Positions 9,359 to 19,113 are shown, counted from the first letter of the stretch. The stretch is 64,000 nt of DNA from JAXLQL01 sp046331625 (GCA_046331625.1 JAXLQL010000020.1:102452-166451); one strand, 5' to 3'. Numbers and translations are program-made. Notes: a model not told the origin generated them from the sequence alone.

Positions 9359-10293
9359 GACCGGTGCCCCGCGAGCAGCGGCGCCCAGCGATATTCGACA
9401 GGCTGTGGCGGCTCGAGCGCGCGGCGAATGGCGAGGTCCGCGACGGCGCCCACCACCCAGCGGAAGTTGTCTTCGCCTACCGAGTGCATGTCGGCATCGG
9501 GCACGGGATTCATGAAGTCGATCGCGTAGGGCACGCCATTTTCCACGGCGAACTCGACAGTGTTGAAGTCATAGCCCAACGCGCGGCACAACTTCAGCGC
9601 GTCACCCACCACGCGGTTGTAGAGCACCGTGTCCACTGGCGCCGGATCGCGAACGTAGCGCATGTGATGCGGCTGGCGCGGATCGTAGACCATCACGCGC
9701 ACTTGCTCCTGCCCTACCACGTAGCAGCGGAAGTAGGCGTTGAAGCGAACGGCTCGCTGCAGGCACATGGGGAGGTCGCCGGTTTGATCGTAGGCCGAGA
9801 AGAAGTCGGCTGGTGAGGCGACCGGGTATACGTTCTTCCAGCCGCCGCCCGAGATCGGTTTGAGAAACGCGGGGAAGCCGACATAATCGAAGATCTCGGC
9901 CCAGCGCACGGGATACTCGAGATTGCGCATCGAGAGGCTGGTGGTTCCCGGCGGATGATCCTTGTGGGGCAGGATCACGGTGGGCGGCACGGCAACACCC
10001 AGCTTGTGGGCCAAAACATAATTGACGAATTTGTCGTCCGCCGACCACCAGAACGGATTGTTGATCACCACGGCGCCCTCGATCGCGGCGTGCTTCAGAT
10101 ACGAGCGATAGAAGGGGATGTCGTGCGAAATGCGGTCCACGATTACGTCGTAGGCCGGCTTCGCACCCAGCGCCGAATGGCTCACCTTGAGATGTTCGGC
10201 CGTGACGCCATCCACTTTGCGGGAGTTGATGCATTCCACCAGCGCCGGTGGAAATGTGTTCTCCATTCCGTAGAGGACCGCGATTCTCTTCAT
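9355..10293 (-). CDS. ATP-grasp superfamily ligase (RimK/glutathione synthetase-like)
   Basis: A 312-residue protein. The ATG at 10293 (MKRIAVLYGMENTFPPALVE) is preferred to a start 8 codons upstream because it begins directly at the first beta strand. It has the three ATP-grasp parts: an N-terminal pre-ATP domain, an ATP-binding lysine in FPAFLKPISGGGWKNVYPV, and metal ligands in DFNTVEFAVE and AIDFMNPVPDAD. Such enzymes join a carboxylate to an amine by way of an acyl-phosphate. The substrate cannot be read from sequence. It forms a two-gene unit with the DUF5995 gene, which may modify or use the same substrate. Confidence 0.8.
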   Translation of the reverse strand: MKRIAVLYGMENTFPPALVECINSRKVDGVTAEHLKVSHSALGAKPAYDVIVDRISHDIPFYRSYLKHAAIEGAVVINNPFWWSADDKFVNYVLAHKLGVAVPPTVILPHKDHPPGTTSLSMRNLEYPVRWAEIFDYVGFPAFLKPISGGGWKNVYPVASPADFFSAYDQTGDLPMCLQRAVRFNAYFRCYVVGQEQVRVMVYDPRQPHHMRYVRDPAPVDTVLYNRVVGDALKLCRALGYDFNTVEFAVENGVPYAIDFMNPVPDADMHSVGEDNFRWVVGAVADLAIRRALEPPQPVEYRWAPLLAGHRS

Positions 10294-10364
10294 GACGAAG
10301 TTCCGAGCATAGCGCACGCTACCGCATGCCGTAGGAAGTGTTCGGAAATCATGCCGGCTGTGCC

Positions 10365-10404
10365 GTGTAGGGCGGGCTTTAGCCAGCGCGGGACTTCAGT
10401 CCCG
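10365..10404. repeat. Dispersed palindromic repeat, copy 1
   Basis: GTGTAGGGCGGGCTTTAGCC is followed by the hairpin GCGGGACTTCAGTCCCG. It is one of at least eight copies in this window, always between genes. It lies between the ATP-grasp start and the rlmI stop. Confidence 0.8.
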
Positions 10405-10474
10405 TTTCCGGCGTACGCACCAGCATCCGGCGGGACCTCGCAGCTTTTCAGCGAGATTGGACTACTCACTTCGC

Positions 10475-11626
10475 CTACAGCACTTCGACAATCGCGCACT
10501 TCAGATACAGCGTCTCTGGGACCGTCAGCAACACCGGATGATCCTGCGCCTGAATCCGCCGTTCGAGTACGCGCAGCGTGCGGCCCGCATCGAGCGCCGA
10601 CTGCGCGAGCATCTCGAGGAACGCGGCTTCGGAAACATGATGCGAGCAAGAGCAAGTCACTAGCACACCACCACGGTCGAGCAGCCGCAACGCCCGCTGA
10701 TTGATCTCGCGATATCCGCGCAGGGCCGGCTCCACGGTCTGGCGCGATTTCGCGAACGCCGGTGGATCGAGCACGATCGTGTCGAACCGCCTCCGCGCAT
10801 GCGCGAAGCTTGTCAAAAGATCGAACACATCGGACTCGCGGAATTCCACGTTCGCGATTCCGTTGGCATCGCGATTGGCCGCAGCCAGCTCGAGCGAGTG
10901 TGCCGAGCTATCCACCGCCAGCACATTCTCGCAGCGCGGAGCCATATGCAGCGCGAACCCGCCGCTGCACGTGAAGCAATCGAGCGCCTGTCCGCGTGCC
11001 CATCCGGCAGCCGCCAAATAGTTCTCGCGCTGATCGAGGAACACGCCGGTCTTTTGCCCTTCGAGTAGGTCCGCTCGCCAGCGGAGCCCGTTCATGCTCA
11101 CTTCGAGCGGGGCGGGCAACTCGCCCCGCAGCACCGACTTCTCGAGCGGAAGCGACTCGAGCTTCCGCACCGCCGCATCATTGCGCGCCACGATTGCTCG
11201 CGGCGAGAAGAGCGATTCGAGCGCTTCCACGATCCAGCCGGACGCGCGATCCATGCCTTGGTCGAGCGTCTGGATCACGAAGCAATCGCCGTAGCGGTCG
11301 ACGATCAAGCCGGGCAGCAGATCGCCTTCCGCGTGTACCAGCCGATAAGCCTCCGAGTCGCGCACCACGCGGCGCCGATGCGCCTCCGCGGCTTCGATCC
11401 GAGCACGGTAAAACGCGGCGTCCACCGTGACCGCACTGGCCGCAAGCATTCGCAGCGTGATCTGCGAAGTGGAGCTGTAGTGCGCCACGCCGAGCGCTCG
11501 CCCGCGCTGGTCATGCACTGTAACGGCGTCTCCGGCGGCGGCGTTGCCTCGATCGGCGATGTCGCTCGAGAACACCCACGGGTGCCCGGAGGCGATTCGA
11601 TCGGCGCCCTTGCGCGTGACCTTCAT
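10475..11626 (-). CDS. rlmI: Class I SAM-dependent rRNA methyltransferase, RlmI-like
   Basis: A 383-residue cytoplasmic enzyme of the RlmI (YccW) family, which methylates C5 of a cytosine in 23S rRNA. The N-terminal PUA domain begins with the family opening KVTRKGADRIASGHPWVFSSD. The methyltransferase half has LLEGQKTGVFLDQRENY, the SAM loop DCFTCSGGFALHM, VLDPPAFAKSR, and a catalytic-type Cys in LVTCSCSHHV. The start overlaps the typA stop by four bases (ATGA). The exact rRNA position is inferred from E. coli. Confidence 0.9.
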   Translation of the reverse strand: MKVTRKGADRIASGHPWVFSSDIADRGNAAAGDAVTVHDQRGRALGVAHYSSTSQITLRMLAASAVTVDAAFYRARIEAAEAHRRRVVRDSEAYRLVHAEGDLLPGLIVDRYGDCFVIQTLDQGMDRASGWIVEALESLFSPRAIVARNDAAVRKLESLPLEKSVLRGELPAPLEVSMNGLRWRADLLEGQKTGVFLDQRENYLAAAGWARGQALDCFTCSGGFALHMAPRCENVLAVDSSAHSLELAAANRDANGIANVEFRESDVFDLLTSFAHARRRFDTIVLDPPAFAKSRQTVEPALRGYREINQRALRLLDRGGVLVTCSCSHHVSEAAFLEMLAQSALDAGRTLRVLERRIQAQDHPVLLTVPETLYLKCAIVEVL

Positions 11627-13416
11627 CGCTGATTCGACTTGAGGATCTTCTTCCGCAACCGGATCGAGTGCGGTGTGATCTCCACCAATTCGTCGTCGCG
11701 GATGAATTCGATGGCTTGCTCGAGGTTGAGCAACCGCGGCGGTACCAGCCGGATCGCTTCGTCGGCCGTGGAGGAGCGCATGTTGGTCAGCTTCTTCTCC
11801 TTCACGATGTTCACGTCGAGATCGTTGGCGCGCGAGTTCTCACCGACGATCATGCCCTCGTAGACTTCGGTGCTCGGCACGATGAAGATCTCACCGCGCT
11901 CCTGCAAATTCCAAATCGCGTACGCGGTGCCTTTGCCCGGCCGGTCCGACACGAGCGATCCCGTTGGGCGCTGCGGAATGTCGCCCTGCCACTCGATGTA
12001 TCCGTGAAACAGCGAGTTCATGATAGCCGTACCCTTGGTGTCAGTGAGCATCTCGCTGCGCAAGCCGATCAGCCCGCGAGAAGGCACATGGAACTCGAGA
12101 CGCACGCGGCCCGAACCATGATTGATCATCTTCGTCATCTTGCCCTTGCGCGTGCCCATCTTCTCCATGACGACGCCGACGTATTGTTCGGGGCAATCGA
12201 CGGTCAACATTTCGAGCGGCTCATTGATCTTGCCGTCGATGGTCTTGGTGAGGATCTCGGGCTTGCCCACCGCCAGTTCGTAGCCTTCGCGCCGCATCAT
12301 TTCAATGAGGATCGCCAGTTGCAACTCGCCGCGACCCATCACCTTGAACGCATCGGGACCACCCGCTTCTTCCACCTTGATCGACACGTTGGTGAGCAGC
12401 TCTTTGTCGAGCCTGTCGCGCAGATTGCGCGACGTGACGTAGGTGCCTTCGCGGCCGGAAAATGGCGACGTGTTGATGGTGAACGTCATCGCGATGGTCG
12501 GCTCATCGATCTGGATGCGCGGCAGGGGAACGGGCGTCTCCACGTGCGAGACCGTGTCGCCGATGGTGATGCCTTCCACGCCCGCGATCGCCAACACATC
12601 GCCGGGGATTCCGCGCGTCTCTTCCACGCGCTTCAAGCCTTCGAACGAGAACAGCTTGGTGATGCGCGTCTTCTGCACTGCGCCATCCACCTTGCAGATG
12701 CTCACTTCGTCGCCGAGATTCAGCGTGCCGGAAAACACACGGCCGATGGCGAGGCGGCCGAGGTAGTCGTTGTAGTCGAGGTTGGCGACGAGGAGTTGCA
12801 GCACCGCGGCGGGATCGCCTTCGGGTCCGGGGATGTGCTTGATGATCGTGTCGAAGAGCGGCCGCAGGTCCGCCGATTCGTCTTCGGGCTTGTACTTGGC
12901 GATACCTGCTTTGCCGTTGGTGTAGACGATCGGGAAGTCGAGTTGGTCTTCGGTTGCGTCGAGATCGATGAACAGGTCATAGATCTCGTTGAGCACTTCC
13001 TGGATGCGCGCGTCAGGGCGGTCGATCTTGTTGATCACCACGATCGGCGTGAGCCGCGCTTCGAGCGCTTTCATGAGCACGTAGCGCGTCTGCGGCAGCG
13101 GACCCTCGCTCGCATCCACGAGGAGCATGACGCCGTCGACGATCTTGAGCGCACGCTCCACTTCGCCGCCGAAGTCGGAGTGGCCGGGCGTATCGACGAT
13201 GTTGATCTTGACGTCGTGATAGCGGACGCCGGTGGTCTTGGCCAGGATGGTGATGCCGCGCTCGCGTTCGAGCTCATTCGAGTCCATGACGCGTTCGGCC
13301 ACCGATTCGTTGGCGCGGAAGATGCCGCTCTGGCGGAGCATCGCGTCGACCAGCGTAGTCTTGCCGTGGTCGACGTGCGCAATGATAGCGATGTTGCGGA
13401 TTTGGGGATTACGCAT
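11623..13416 (-). CDS. typA: Ribosome-associated translational GTPase TypA/BipA
   Basis: A 597-residue translation-factor GTPase that binds 70S ribosomes and helps large-subunit assembly and stress growth. G1 is AHVDHGKTT near residue 14, G2 lies in the RERGITILAKTT region, G3 is DTPGHSDFGGE and G4 is NKIDRPDA. The EF-G-like domains follow, then the TypA-specific C-terminal domain (GLIGLRSEML, GDIPQRPTGSLVS). The length equals the family norm. It is probably the first gene of an operon with rlmI. Its start is only 20 bases from the divergent cytochrome gene. Confidence 0.97.
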   Translation of the reverse strand: MRNPQIRNIAIIAHVDHGKTTLVDAMLRQSGIFRANESVAERVMDSNELERERGITILAKTTGVRYHDVKINIVDTPGHSDFGGEVERALKIVDGVMLLVDASEGPLPQTRYVLMKALEARLTPIVVINKIDRPDARIQEVLNEIYDLFIDLDATEDQLDFPIVYTNGKAGIAKYKPEDESADLRPLFDTIIKHIPGPEGDPAAVLQLLVANLDYNDYLGRLAIGRVFSGTLNLGDEVSICKVDGAVQKTRITKLFSFEGLKRVEETRGIPGDVLAIAGVEGITIGDTVSHVETPVPLPRIQIDEPTIAMTFTINTSPFSGREGTYVTSRNLRDRLDKELLTNVSIKVEEAGGPDAFKVMGRGELQLAILIEMMRREGYELAVGKPEILTKTIDGKINEPLEMLTVDCPEQYVGVVMEKMGTRKGKMTKMINHGSGRVRLEFHVPSRGLIGLRSEMLTDTKGTAIMNSLFHGYIEWQGDIPQRPTGSLVSDRPGKGTAYAIWNLQERGEIFIVPSTEVYEGMIVGENSRANDLDVNIVKEKKLTNMRSSTADEAIRLVPPRLLNLEQAIEFIRDDELVEITPHSIRLRKKILKSNQR

Positions 13417-13436
13417 TTACTGGGGGGAAACTTCTA

Positions 13437-14453
13437 TTGTCGCATGCGGTTGATAGAATCGATTTGTTGCGCGCCTCAATCCACGCCGCCTGCGCCGTGG
13501 CGCTCGCGGCATCGGACTTCACCGGCTCGGCCGCGTGCACCGAATGCCACCCGAAGCACGACGTGCGGCAGGCGGCTTCGCATCACGCGAACGCTCTCAG
13601 GCCCATCGCGCAAACGGTGCTGCCGAAGATCCTCGCCCAAGCGAACCTGCGCGAACGGAGCGGTGTCGAGTTCGAGTACCGCAGCGTTCCACAAGGCGTG
13701 ATCGCCGCGGCGTCGATGCGAGGCAAGCGAGCGGAGATGCTGCTCGAATGGGCTTTCGGCGCGGGTGCGCAAGGGGTCACGCCGGTGGGCCGAGCCGGTA
13801 GCAGGTACGTGGAGCATCGCATCTCGTACTTCACTGAGCCCGATCATCCGGGGCTGACGATCGGACACCCGCCGGCGGCGTCGCGCGATCCGGCGTCGGC
13901 GCTCGGAGTGCCGCAACCGGCAGAGACGATTTCGCGTTGCTTCCGATGCCACTCGACAGGGACAAAGGAAGGTCCCGATCTCTCCGAAATGGAGGCAGGC
14001 GTCCGCTGCGAGCGCTGCCACGGTCCGGGGCGCGCGCACATTGAAGCGGCTCGCTCCGGCGCAAACAAAGAGCGCGTCCGAACGGCCACGTTCAACGCCG
14101 CGCGCTTTCCCGCACGGCGCGTGGTGGAGATCTGCGCCGAGTGCCACCGCGCGCCGGGTGACGTGGACACGCACGATCCCGTCTCGATTCGTTTTCAGCC
14201 GGTGGGCTTGATGGCGAGCCGGTGCTTTCAGAAGAGCGGGGCGCTGTCGTGCCTGACGTGTCACGATCCGCATGAAGACGCGCGGCCGGCCGCCACTGGA
14301 CACTACACGTCAAAGTGCGTGGCCTGCCACGCCTCAGTGGGGAAGCCCGCGGTCAAGTGCCGCCGCGATGCGCGGGAGAACTGCGTCGAGTGCCACATGC
14401 CGCGCTCATCGCCGCTTCCGCATATCCACTTCACGGATCACCGGATCCGATAA
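13437..14453 (+). CDS. Seven-haem c-type cytochrome (multihaem, cytochrome c554-like)
   Basis: A 338-residue protein with seven CxxCH haem sites: CTECH (from C34), CFRCH, CERCH, CAECH, CLTCH, CVACH and CVECH (from C316). A hydrophobic N-terminal stretch (IHAACAVALAASDFTGSAA) just before the first haem site is consistent with export, as c-type haem attachment requires. The TTG at 13437 was chosen because a GGGGGGAAA ribosome site lies seven bases upstream. No ATG or GTG exists in frame before the first haem, and the ATG at 13444 is in another frame. It is a likely periplasmic electron carrier or multihaem oxidoreductase; the partner is unknown. It is divergent from typA. Confidence 0.85.
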   Translation: MSHAVDRIDLLRASIHAACAVALAASDFTGSAACTECHPKHDVRQAASHHANALRPIAQTVLPKILAQANLRERSGVEFEYRSVPQGVIAAASMRGKRAEMLLEWAFGAGAQGVTPVGRAGSRYVEHRISYFTEPDHPGLTIGHPPAASRDPASALGVPQPAETISRCFRCHSTGTKEGPDLSEMEAGVRCERCHGPGRAHIEAARSGANKERVRTATFNAARFPARRVVEICAECHRAPGDVDTHDPVSIRFQPVGLMASRCFQKSGALSCLTCHDPHEDARPAATGHYTSKCVACHASVGKPAVKCRRDARENCVECHMPRSSPLPHIHFTDHRIR

Positions 14454-14651
14454 CATAACGAGAGTTCGCTGCCCACTGCCGTTGTCTTCGCGGCGCAGGG
14501 TCTGAGTTGCTGCAAGGGAGCAGGTCTGCCCGCCATGCTGCGTTCGGGATCCTAGTTTTCGAGAATGCCCCGTTCATCACTCCGGGAAAGGTGGGGATGT
14601 AGCTGCGCCCCGATGGGGAGTGCGAGGAAGCGGCAACGTCGCGGAGTGCTG

Positions 14652-15530
14652 CTACCGCCCGCGATGGTGATGATTTTCGTACACCGGGTTCCTGTTCTCT
14701 TTCAGCGGCCGCGAGTTGCCTTCGGGGAACAGTTCGTGGAACCGGTGGATCTGTTCGTGCGAGAGGTGCAGCGGATGATCGTAGAGAAACCAGTGCACCA
14801 CTTCGGGGAAGTTGCCCGTGATCAATTGATTCGTCACTGACGGGAGCACGCCCGCTCCGCACAAGCCGGCGCCCGCGGGCGCTGTCAATCCGCCGTCGTA
14901 GCGCCATGTGTAGGAGCCGTGCGGCAGCAGGTCCCGTAGGTTCACGAATACTTTCGCTGGAACCGCCGACCGGTCATGAGGGAGTTCGCCGATGTCGTGG
15001 AAGAAGCGTTCGAGAGCCGGGGCCGGGTGGCCTTCTCCGATGAGGGCTCCGATCACGAGGCCGGGCCGGGTGTCTCCGGCAGGCGGCGTGCAGCCGTTCT
15101 CGTACAGGTGCACGAAGTGGATCTCCATCGCGGCTCGTTTGCCATGAACGGTGTGTTCGGCGGGCGCGTGGAAGTGGAACTGTTGGAGCGCATAAGTACG
15201 TGGTGGGCCGTCTCCGGAGACCGTCACCGAAGGGCCGTTCACGAGCGGAGTGCGGACGCTAGCGCAAGTTGCGAGCGTGGCATCGGAGCACGGGGCGGCC
15301 GTGAGCGTGGCCCACTCCTTGGCGATCACGAGGCCCGCTTCTTGCGCGCCGTAGGTGTTGGCGACCTTCAGGTTCCAACCGTCGTAGTGGTTGAATGTGA
15401 TGACCGGCGGCGCGGGGTCGCGCTTGGCTTTGGAGTGTTCGATATTGATCGGCGTCTGTTCCTCGCCGGGGCCGTGGTCCGCTGCGGCGAGCGGCGCGAG
15501 CGCGATAAGAGCAATGAACAAGAGAATCAT
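14652..15530 (-). CDS. Alpha-class carbonic anhydrase, exported
   Basis: A 292-residue protein with a signal peptide (MILLFIALIALAPLAAA). The family pattern is complete: EEQTPINI near the N-terminus, the zinc histidines in QFHFHAPAEHTVHGK, and the third in MEIHFVH, followed by a conserved substrate-pocket region. It would interconvert CO2 and bicarbonate in the periplasm. Compared with the textbook enzyme it has extra segments containing Cys pairs (APCSDATLATCASV, GLCGAG), possibly disulfides. It stands alone: the upstream receptor gene ends in a terminator. Confidence 0.92.
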   Translation of the reverse strand: MILLFIALIALAPLAAADHGPGEEQTPINIEHSKAKRDPAPPVITFNHYDGWNLKVANTYGAQEAGLVIAKEWATLTAAPCSDATLATCASVRTPLVNGPSVTVSGDGPPRTYALQQFHFHAPAEHTVHGKRAAMEIHFVHLYENGCTPPAGDTRPGLVIGALIGEGHPAPALERFFHDIGELPHDRSAVPAKVFVNLRDLLPHGSYTWRYDGGLTAPAGAGLCGAGVLPSVTNQLITGNFPEVVHWFLYDHPLHLSHEQIHRFHELFPEGNSRPLKENRNPVYENHHHRGR

Positions 15531-15546
15531 TGGAAACTGGAATGGT

Positions 15547-15583
15547 AAAACAAAAACGCCGCCCCGTTCAGAGGCGGCGTCTT
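15547..15583 (-). terminator. Rho-independent terminator of the first TonB receptor gene
   Basis: Read on the minus strand: ACGCCGCC, a nine-base loop, GGCGGCGT, then TTTTGTTTT. The arms lie at 15573-15580 and 15556-15563. It is placed 27 bases after the receptor stop and before the carbonic anhydrase start, so it separates the two transcripts. Confidence 0.85.
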
Positions 15584-15609
15584 TGGTGAGAGATGCGCTC
15601 GGAGTTCCG

Positions 15610-18600
15610 TTAGAACTGGAACATGAGCGTCAGGTTCATGAGCGGTTGGCCGCCGAGCGACGCCGTGCGCGGGTCGTCAGTCAGCTTTCCGAAGGTTTGC
15701 GGATTCCGGAAATCCACTGTGGTGGTGGGGCCGGTGAAGTTGTAGGTCTTGAACACGTTCTGGAAGTCCCAGCGGAGCTGGCCCTTCACGCGCTCACCGA
15801 ACGACATGTTCTTCTGCACCGAAACCTGCGCCCAAACCAAGCGAGGTCCGCTGATGATGTTGCGGCCCGCGTTGCCGACCGAGAACGCCGCCGGATAAGC
15901 GAACGCGCTCTGATCGATGACGGCCGGGCGGTTGTTGGTCACGAAGCGATCGGGACCGCCGTTGTTCCACAGGCCGAAGTCATACACCGGCTGGCGGAGC
16001 AAGTCAGGACGGCGAGCGCCGGCGAAACCGGGATAGTAGTTCGACGGGCTGTTGGCGAAGCTGAAGTTCAGCGGATTGCCGGACTCGATGGTCTGGATGA
16101 ACGACAGTTCCATTCCACCCAGGATCCGGTTGCCCCAGCGGCTGCCCGACAGGAGCATCTTGTTCTTGCCGAACGGCAATTCCCAGTTGATGTTGCCGAT
16201 GTAGCGATGGGCGCGATCGAAGCCCGCGCGGCCCTTTTCGAGGTTGCGGTTCTGAATCGGAGCAACGCCGCCGCCGGAGTTGTCGCTGTCGGAACTGTCG
16301 AGAGCCTTCGAGTAGGTGTAGAAGGTCATGAAGTACAGACCGCGCGAGAGGCGGCGCTCGAGTTTCACCGTTCCCGAGTGGAACGAGGAGTGGCCGAAGT
16401 TCGAACGGGCGGTGATGTTGCCGAACTGCGAGTACGGCCGGAAGTTTTGCGAGGCGGCGAAAACGCGGTCGCGCTGCGCCGGATCGTTGGCGAAGTAGTC
16501 CACCGGGAACGTGTTCAGCTCCCAGCGCTCGATGAGGCCCACGCCGCTCGAACCTTGGTAGCTCACGTCGATCAGGAGGTTCCTCGAGAGATCGCGCTGA
16601 ATGCTGGCGTTCCAGTTCATCACGTAGGGATTGCGCAGCTTGGGATCCCACTGGCTGATGTTGCGTTGGCTGAAGTTCGTTCCGAGGAACGGGCTGGTCC
16701 CGTTCTGGAGGATATTCGCCGAACCGGGTTTGACGCCTTTGCTGATCTGGTAGATCGGCGTGGGGTCGCCGGGAGCCGGTTGCTGCACTGCTGTCCCCAC
16801 GTACTCGTCATACATGTCGCGGCCTGCGGGGAACTTCACATCGACCGTATACATGCCGACGCCGCCACGGAACACCCACTTTTCGAGCGGATGCCAAGCG
16901 AGCCCAAGCCGGGGGTTGAAGTTGTTGTTGTCACGAGCATTGAGGCCGCCGGAGGGATGGATCACCGCACCCTTTCGGCCAGTGAGAGCGTCCGTACCGT
17001 TCGGATCGAACTGGGACATGCCGCCATACTTCGTGGTGAACGGGCTCTCGTTCGAGTAGCGCACGCCGATGTTGGCGGTGAGGTTGCGGGTCACCTTCCA
17101 GTCATCCTGGAGGTAGAAGCTGTTGATGGACGAGCGCGGGAGCCAACTGGTCAGTTCGGTGCGGAAGGTCGCCGCAGTCACGTAGCCCGTGAGGAAGCCG
17201 GCGAACGGGCTGCCGGTGTTGTTGGTGGCTTGTCCGTTAGTGGCTTGAAGGCCGGTGGTGGCGCCCGAGAAGTCGAACAGGACGGGGTTGGCGAACGTGG
17301 CCGAGTTCAAGCGGAAGCGCAGGACTTCGTATCCGAACTTGAAGGCGTGCGTGCCACGAATATAGGAGAGATCATCGCGGAACGAAATGGTCTCGTTCAC
17401 ACTCTGGTTCGGCGTGGCGCCGTAGAGACCGTAGATGGTGCTCGGATTGTTACGATCGGTGTTTGTTCCTCCGAAGCCGGGCATCACATCGCCGTTGACG
17501 TTGGGAATGCCGAGCTTGCTGGCCCAATCCTGTTGGTAGGAAGGCACGGTCTGTTGTGCCCAGCGGCGATAGTAACCGACGCGCGCATCGTTGACGATGC
17601 TCGGGGAAATGATCCACGTCTTGCCGAACGACATGTTCTGGTTGCGGGAGGGCGACTTGTTGCCGGCTGCGGCGTCGAACTCGCCACGGTCGGGCCGAAT
17701 GTTCCAGGGCCGCTGCAGTCCGGGGAGGTACTTGTTGTCCGTCCAGGAATAGTAGATCTTGAAGTTCTGGCTGAACTGGTGGTCGAGGCGGAGATTGACG
17801 TCATCGAGGAAGACGCGCGCAAATTCGTCGGCGAGATAGTTGCCGCTAGCGCCCGTGGAAATGAAGGAGCCGGCGCGGTTGGGGAGCTGCCACGGATCGA
17901 ATCCGAGCACCTTCTGCGCTACCGGATCAATGCGGTTTGCGGCGATGCGGTTGCCCGGGAAGGGATCGCGCAGCCAGGAGCCGTTGACGAAGCGAGTGGT
18001 GGCGGGATCATAAATGGCGTTCGCTCCGGGGAAGTTGAAGTCGCCCTGCCGCATGCCGAGGCTCGGCACGGAAGCGTCGACCTGCGCGACCTTCTTCTCA
18101 TGCAGCCGTTGGAAGCCGAAGAAGAAGAACGTCTTGTTCCGGCCGTCGTAAACCTTGGGAATGTAGACCGGGCCGCTGAGGTTGGCGTCAGGCATCATGA
18201 AGAACACCGGCACGCCATTGGGGCGGGTTGCGGTGGCTTGCGAGGTGCGGAGACGATCGAAGAAGAGCCTGTGCTGCATGCGGCGGGTGCGTCCGTAGAA
18301 CGAACCCATGCCGTGCAGTTCGTTCGTACCCGAGCGCTTCACCACGTTGATGACGCCGCCGGCGGAGTGGCCATATTCGGCGGGGGGCACGGTGGTGATC
18401 ACCTTCACTTCGGCAACGGAGTTGAGGATCGGCTTGGTGGTTTCCGTACCGCCGTTCTGGTCATTGCCATTGACGCCGTCTTCGAAGATGCCGATGGCGC
18501 CGGCGCGCTGGCCAGCCAGGTGATAGGAGCCGAGGCTGCCACCGTAGGCGTAGCCGCCGGTGGTCATGCCCGGCACCAGGTTCATGGTGGAGTTGACGAA

Positions 18601-19044
18601 CCGCTGATAGAGCGGCATGTCGTAGAGGACCTGTCCGCTGACGACGCTACCCGTTGCCGACGTTTCCGTTTCGAGCAACTGGGCCGCGCCCGAGACTTCG
18701 ATCGATTCGCTGACGTTACCGACCTGGAGCGCCATGTCGATGGCGAGCGTATCGCCGATGCGAAGCTCGACGCCTTCGCGGACAGCCTTCTTGAAGCCTT
18801 GGCCTTCGAAGCTGACGCGGTACTGTCCGGGTTGCAGCGAAAGCACGCGATAGATGCCTTCGTTGTTGGTGACTGAGGTTTGCGTGAAGTTGGTTGTGGT
18901 CTGCACAACGGTGACGGTCACGCTGGGTACGACCGCGCCAGTCGAATCGACGACGCGCCCCGTTATCGTAGAGGTGCCGATCTGCGCGAACGCCGCTGAC
19001 GTGAGCGACACGGCGAGCACAGCCGACACTGCGAAGCGTTTCAT
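15610..19044 (-). CDS. TonB-dependent receptor with carboxypeptidase-regulatory-like N-terminal domain (Oar-like)
   Basis: A 1144-residue outer-membrane receptor of the giant acidobacterial type. The signal peptide (1-21) ends AAFAQ. A carboxypeptidase-regulatory beta-sandwich (about 24-108, with STITGRVVDSTGAVVPSVTV) comes next. A TonB plug follows (about 120-240, with NVVKRSGTNELHG). The rest is a beta-barrel ending LMNLTLMFQF with the terminal aromatic expected for BAM-dependent insertion. The ligand is unknown; such receptors probably take up oligosaccharides or other large nutrients. The ATG at 19044 has an AGGGGGG ribosome site. It is monocistronic, with a terminator downstream. Confidence 0.93.
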   Translation of the reverse strand: MKRFAVSAVLAVSLTSAAFAQIGTSTITGRVVDSTGAVVPSVTVTVVQTTTNFTQTSVTNNEGIYRVLSLQPGQYRVSFEGQGFKKAVREGVELRIGDTLAIDMALQVGNVSESIEVSGAAQLLETETSATGSVVSGQVLYDMPLYQRFVNSTMNLVPGMTTGGYAYGGSLGSYHLAGQRAGAIGIFEDGVNGNDQNGGTETTKPILNSVAEVKVITTVPPAEYGHSAGGVINVVKRSGTNELHGMGSFYGRTRRMQHRLFFDRLRTSQATATRPNGVPVFFMMPDANLSGPVYIPKVYDGRNKTFFFFGFQRLHEKKVAQVDASVPSLGMRQGDFNFPGANAIYDPATTRFVNGSWLRDPFPGNRIAANRIDPVAQKVLGFDPWQLPNRAGSFISTGASGNYLADEFARVFLDDVNLRLDHQFSQNFKIYYSWTDNKYLPGLQRPWNIRPDRGEFDAAAGNKSPSRNQNMSFGKTWIISPSIVNDARVGYYRRWAQQTVPSYQQDWASKLGIPNVNGDVMPGFGGTNTDRNNPSTIYGLYGATPNQSVNETISFRDDLSYIRGTHAFKFGYEVLRFRLNSATFANPVLFDFSGATTGLQATNGQATNNTGSPFAGFLTGYVTAATFRTELTSWLPRSSINSFYLQDDWKVTRNLTANIGVRYSNESPFTTKYGGMSQFDPNGTDALTGRKGAVIHPSGGLNARDNNNFNPRLGLAWHPLEKWVFRGGVGMYTVDVKFPAGRDMYDEYVGTAVQQPAPGDPTPIYQISKGVKPGSANILQNGTSPFLGTNFSQRNISQWDPKLRNPYVMNWNASIQRDLSRNLLIDVSYQGSSGVGLIERWELNTFPVDYFANDPAQRDRVFAASQNFRPYSQFGNITARSNFGHSSFHSGTVKLERRLSRGLYFMTFYTYSKALDSSDSDNSGGGVAPIQNRNLEKGRAGFDRAHRYIGNINWELPFGKNKMLLSGSRWGNRILGGMELSFIQTIESGNPLNFSFANSPSNYYPGFAGARRPDLLRQPVYDFGLWNNGGPDRFVTNNRPAVIDQSAFAYPAAFSVGNAGRNIISGPRLVWAQVSVQKNMSFGERVKGQLRWDFQNVFKTYNFTGPTTTVDFRNPQTFGKLTDDPRTASLGGQPLMNLTLMFQF

Positions 19045-19113
19045 TATTGGCCCCCCTGATAGTAGGTGGATCGGCGGAGGGGTCTCCCCGCCGAGTCAAC
19101 ACTGGAAATTGTA

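Noticed and set aside
11668..13701. A 677-codon open frame on the plus strand
   Set aside because: Antisense of typA running on into the cytochrome gene in the wrong frame.
15391..18876. A 1161-codon open frame on the plus strand
   Set aside because: It is the exact antisense of the TonB receptor; GC-rich codon use keeps the opposite frame open. No domains.
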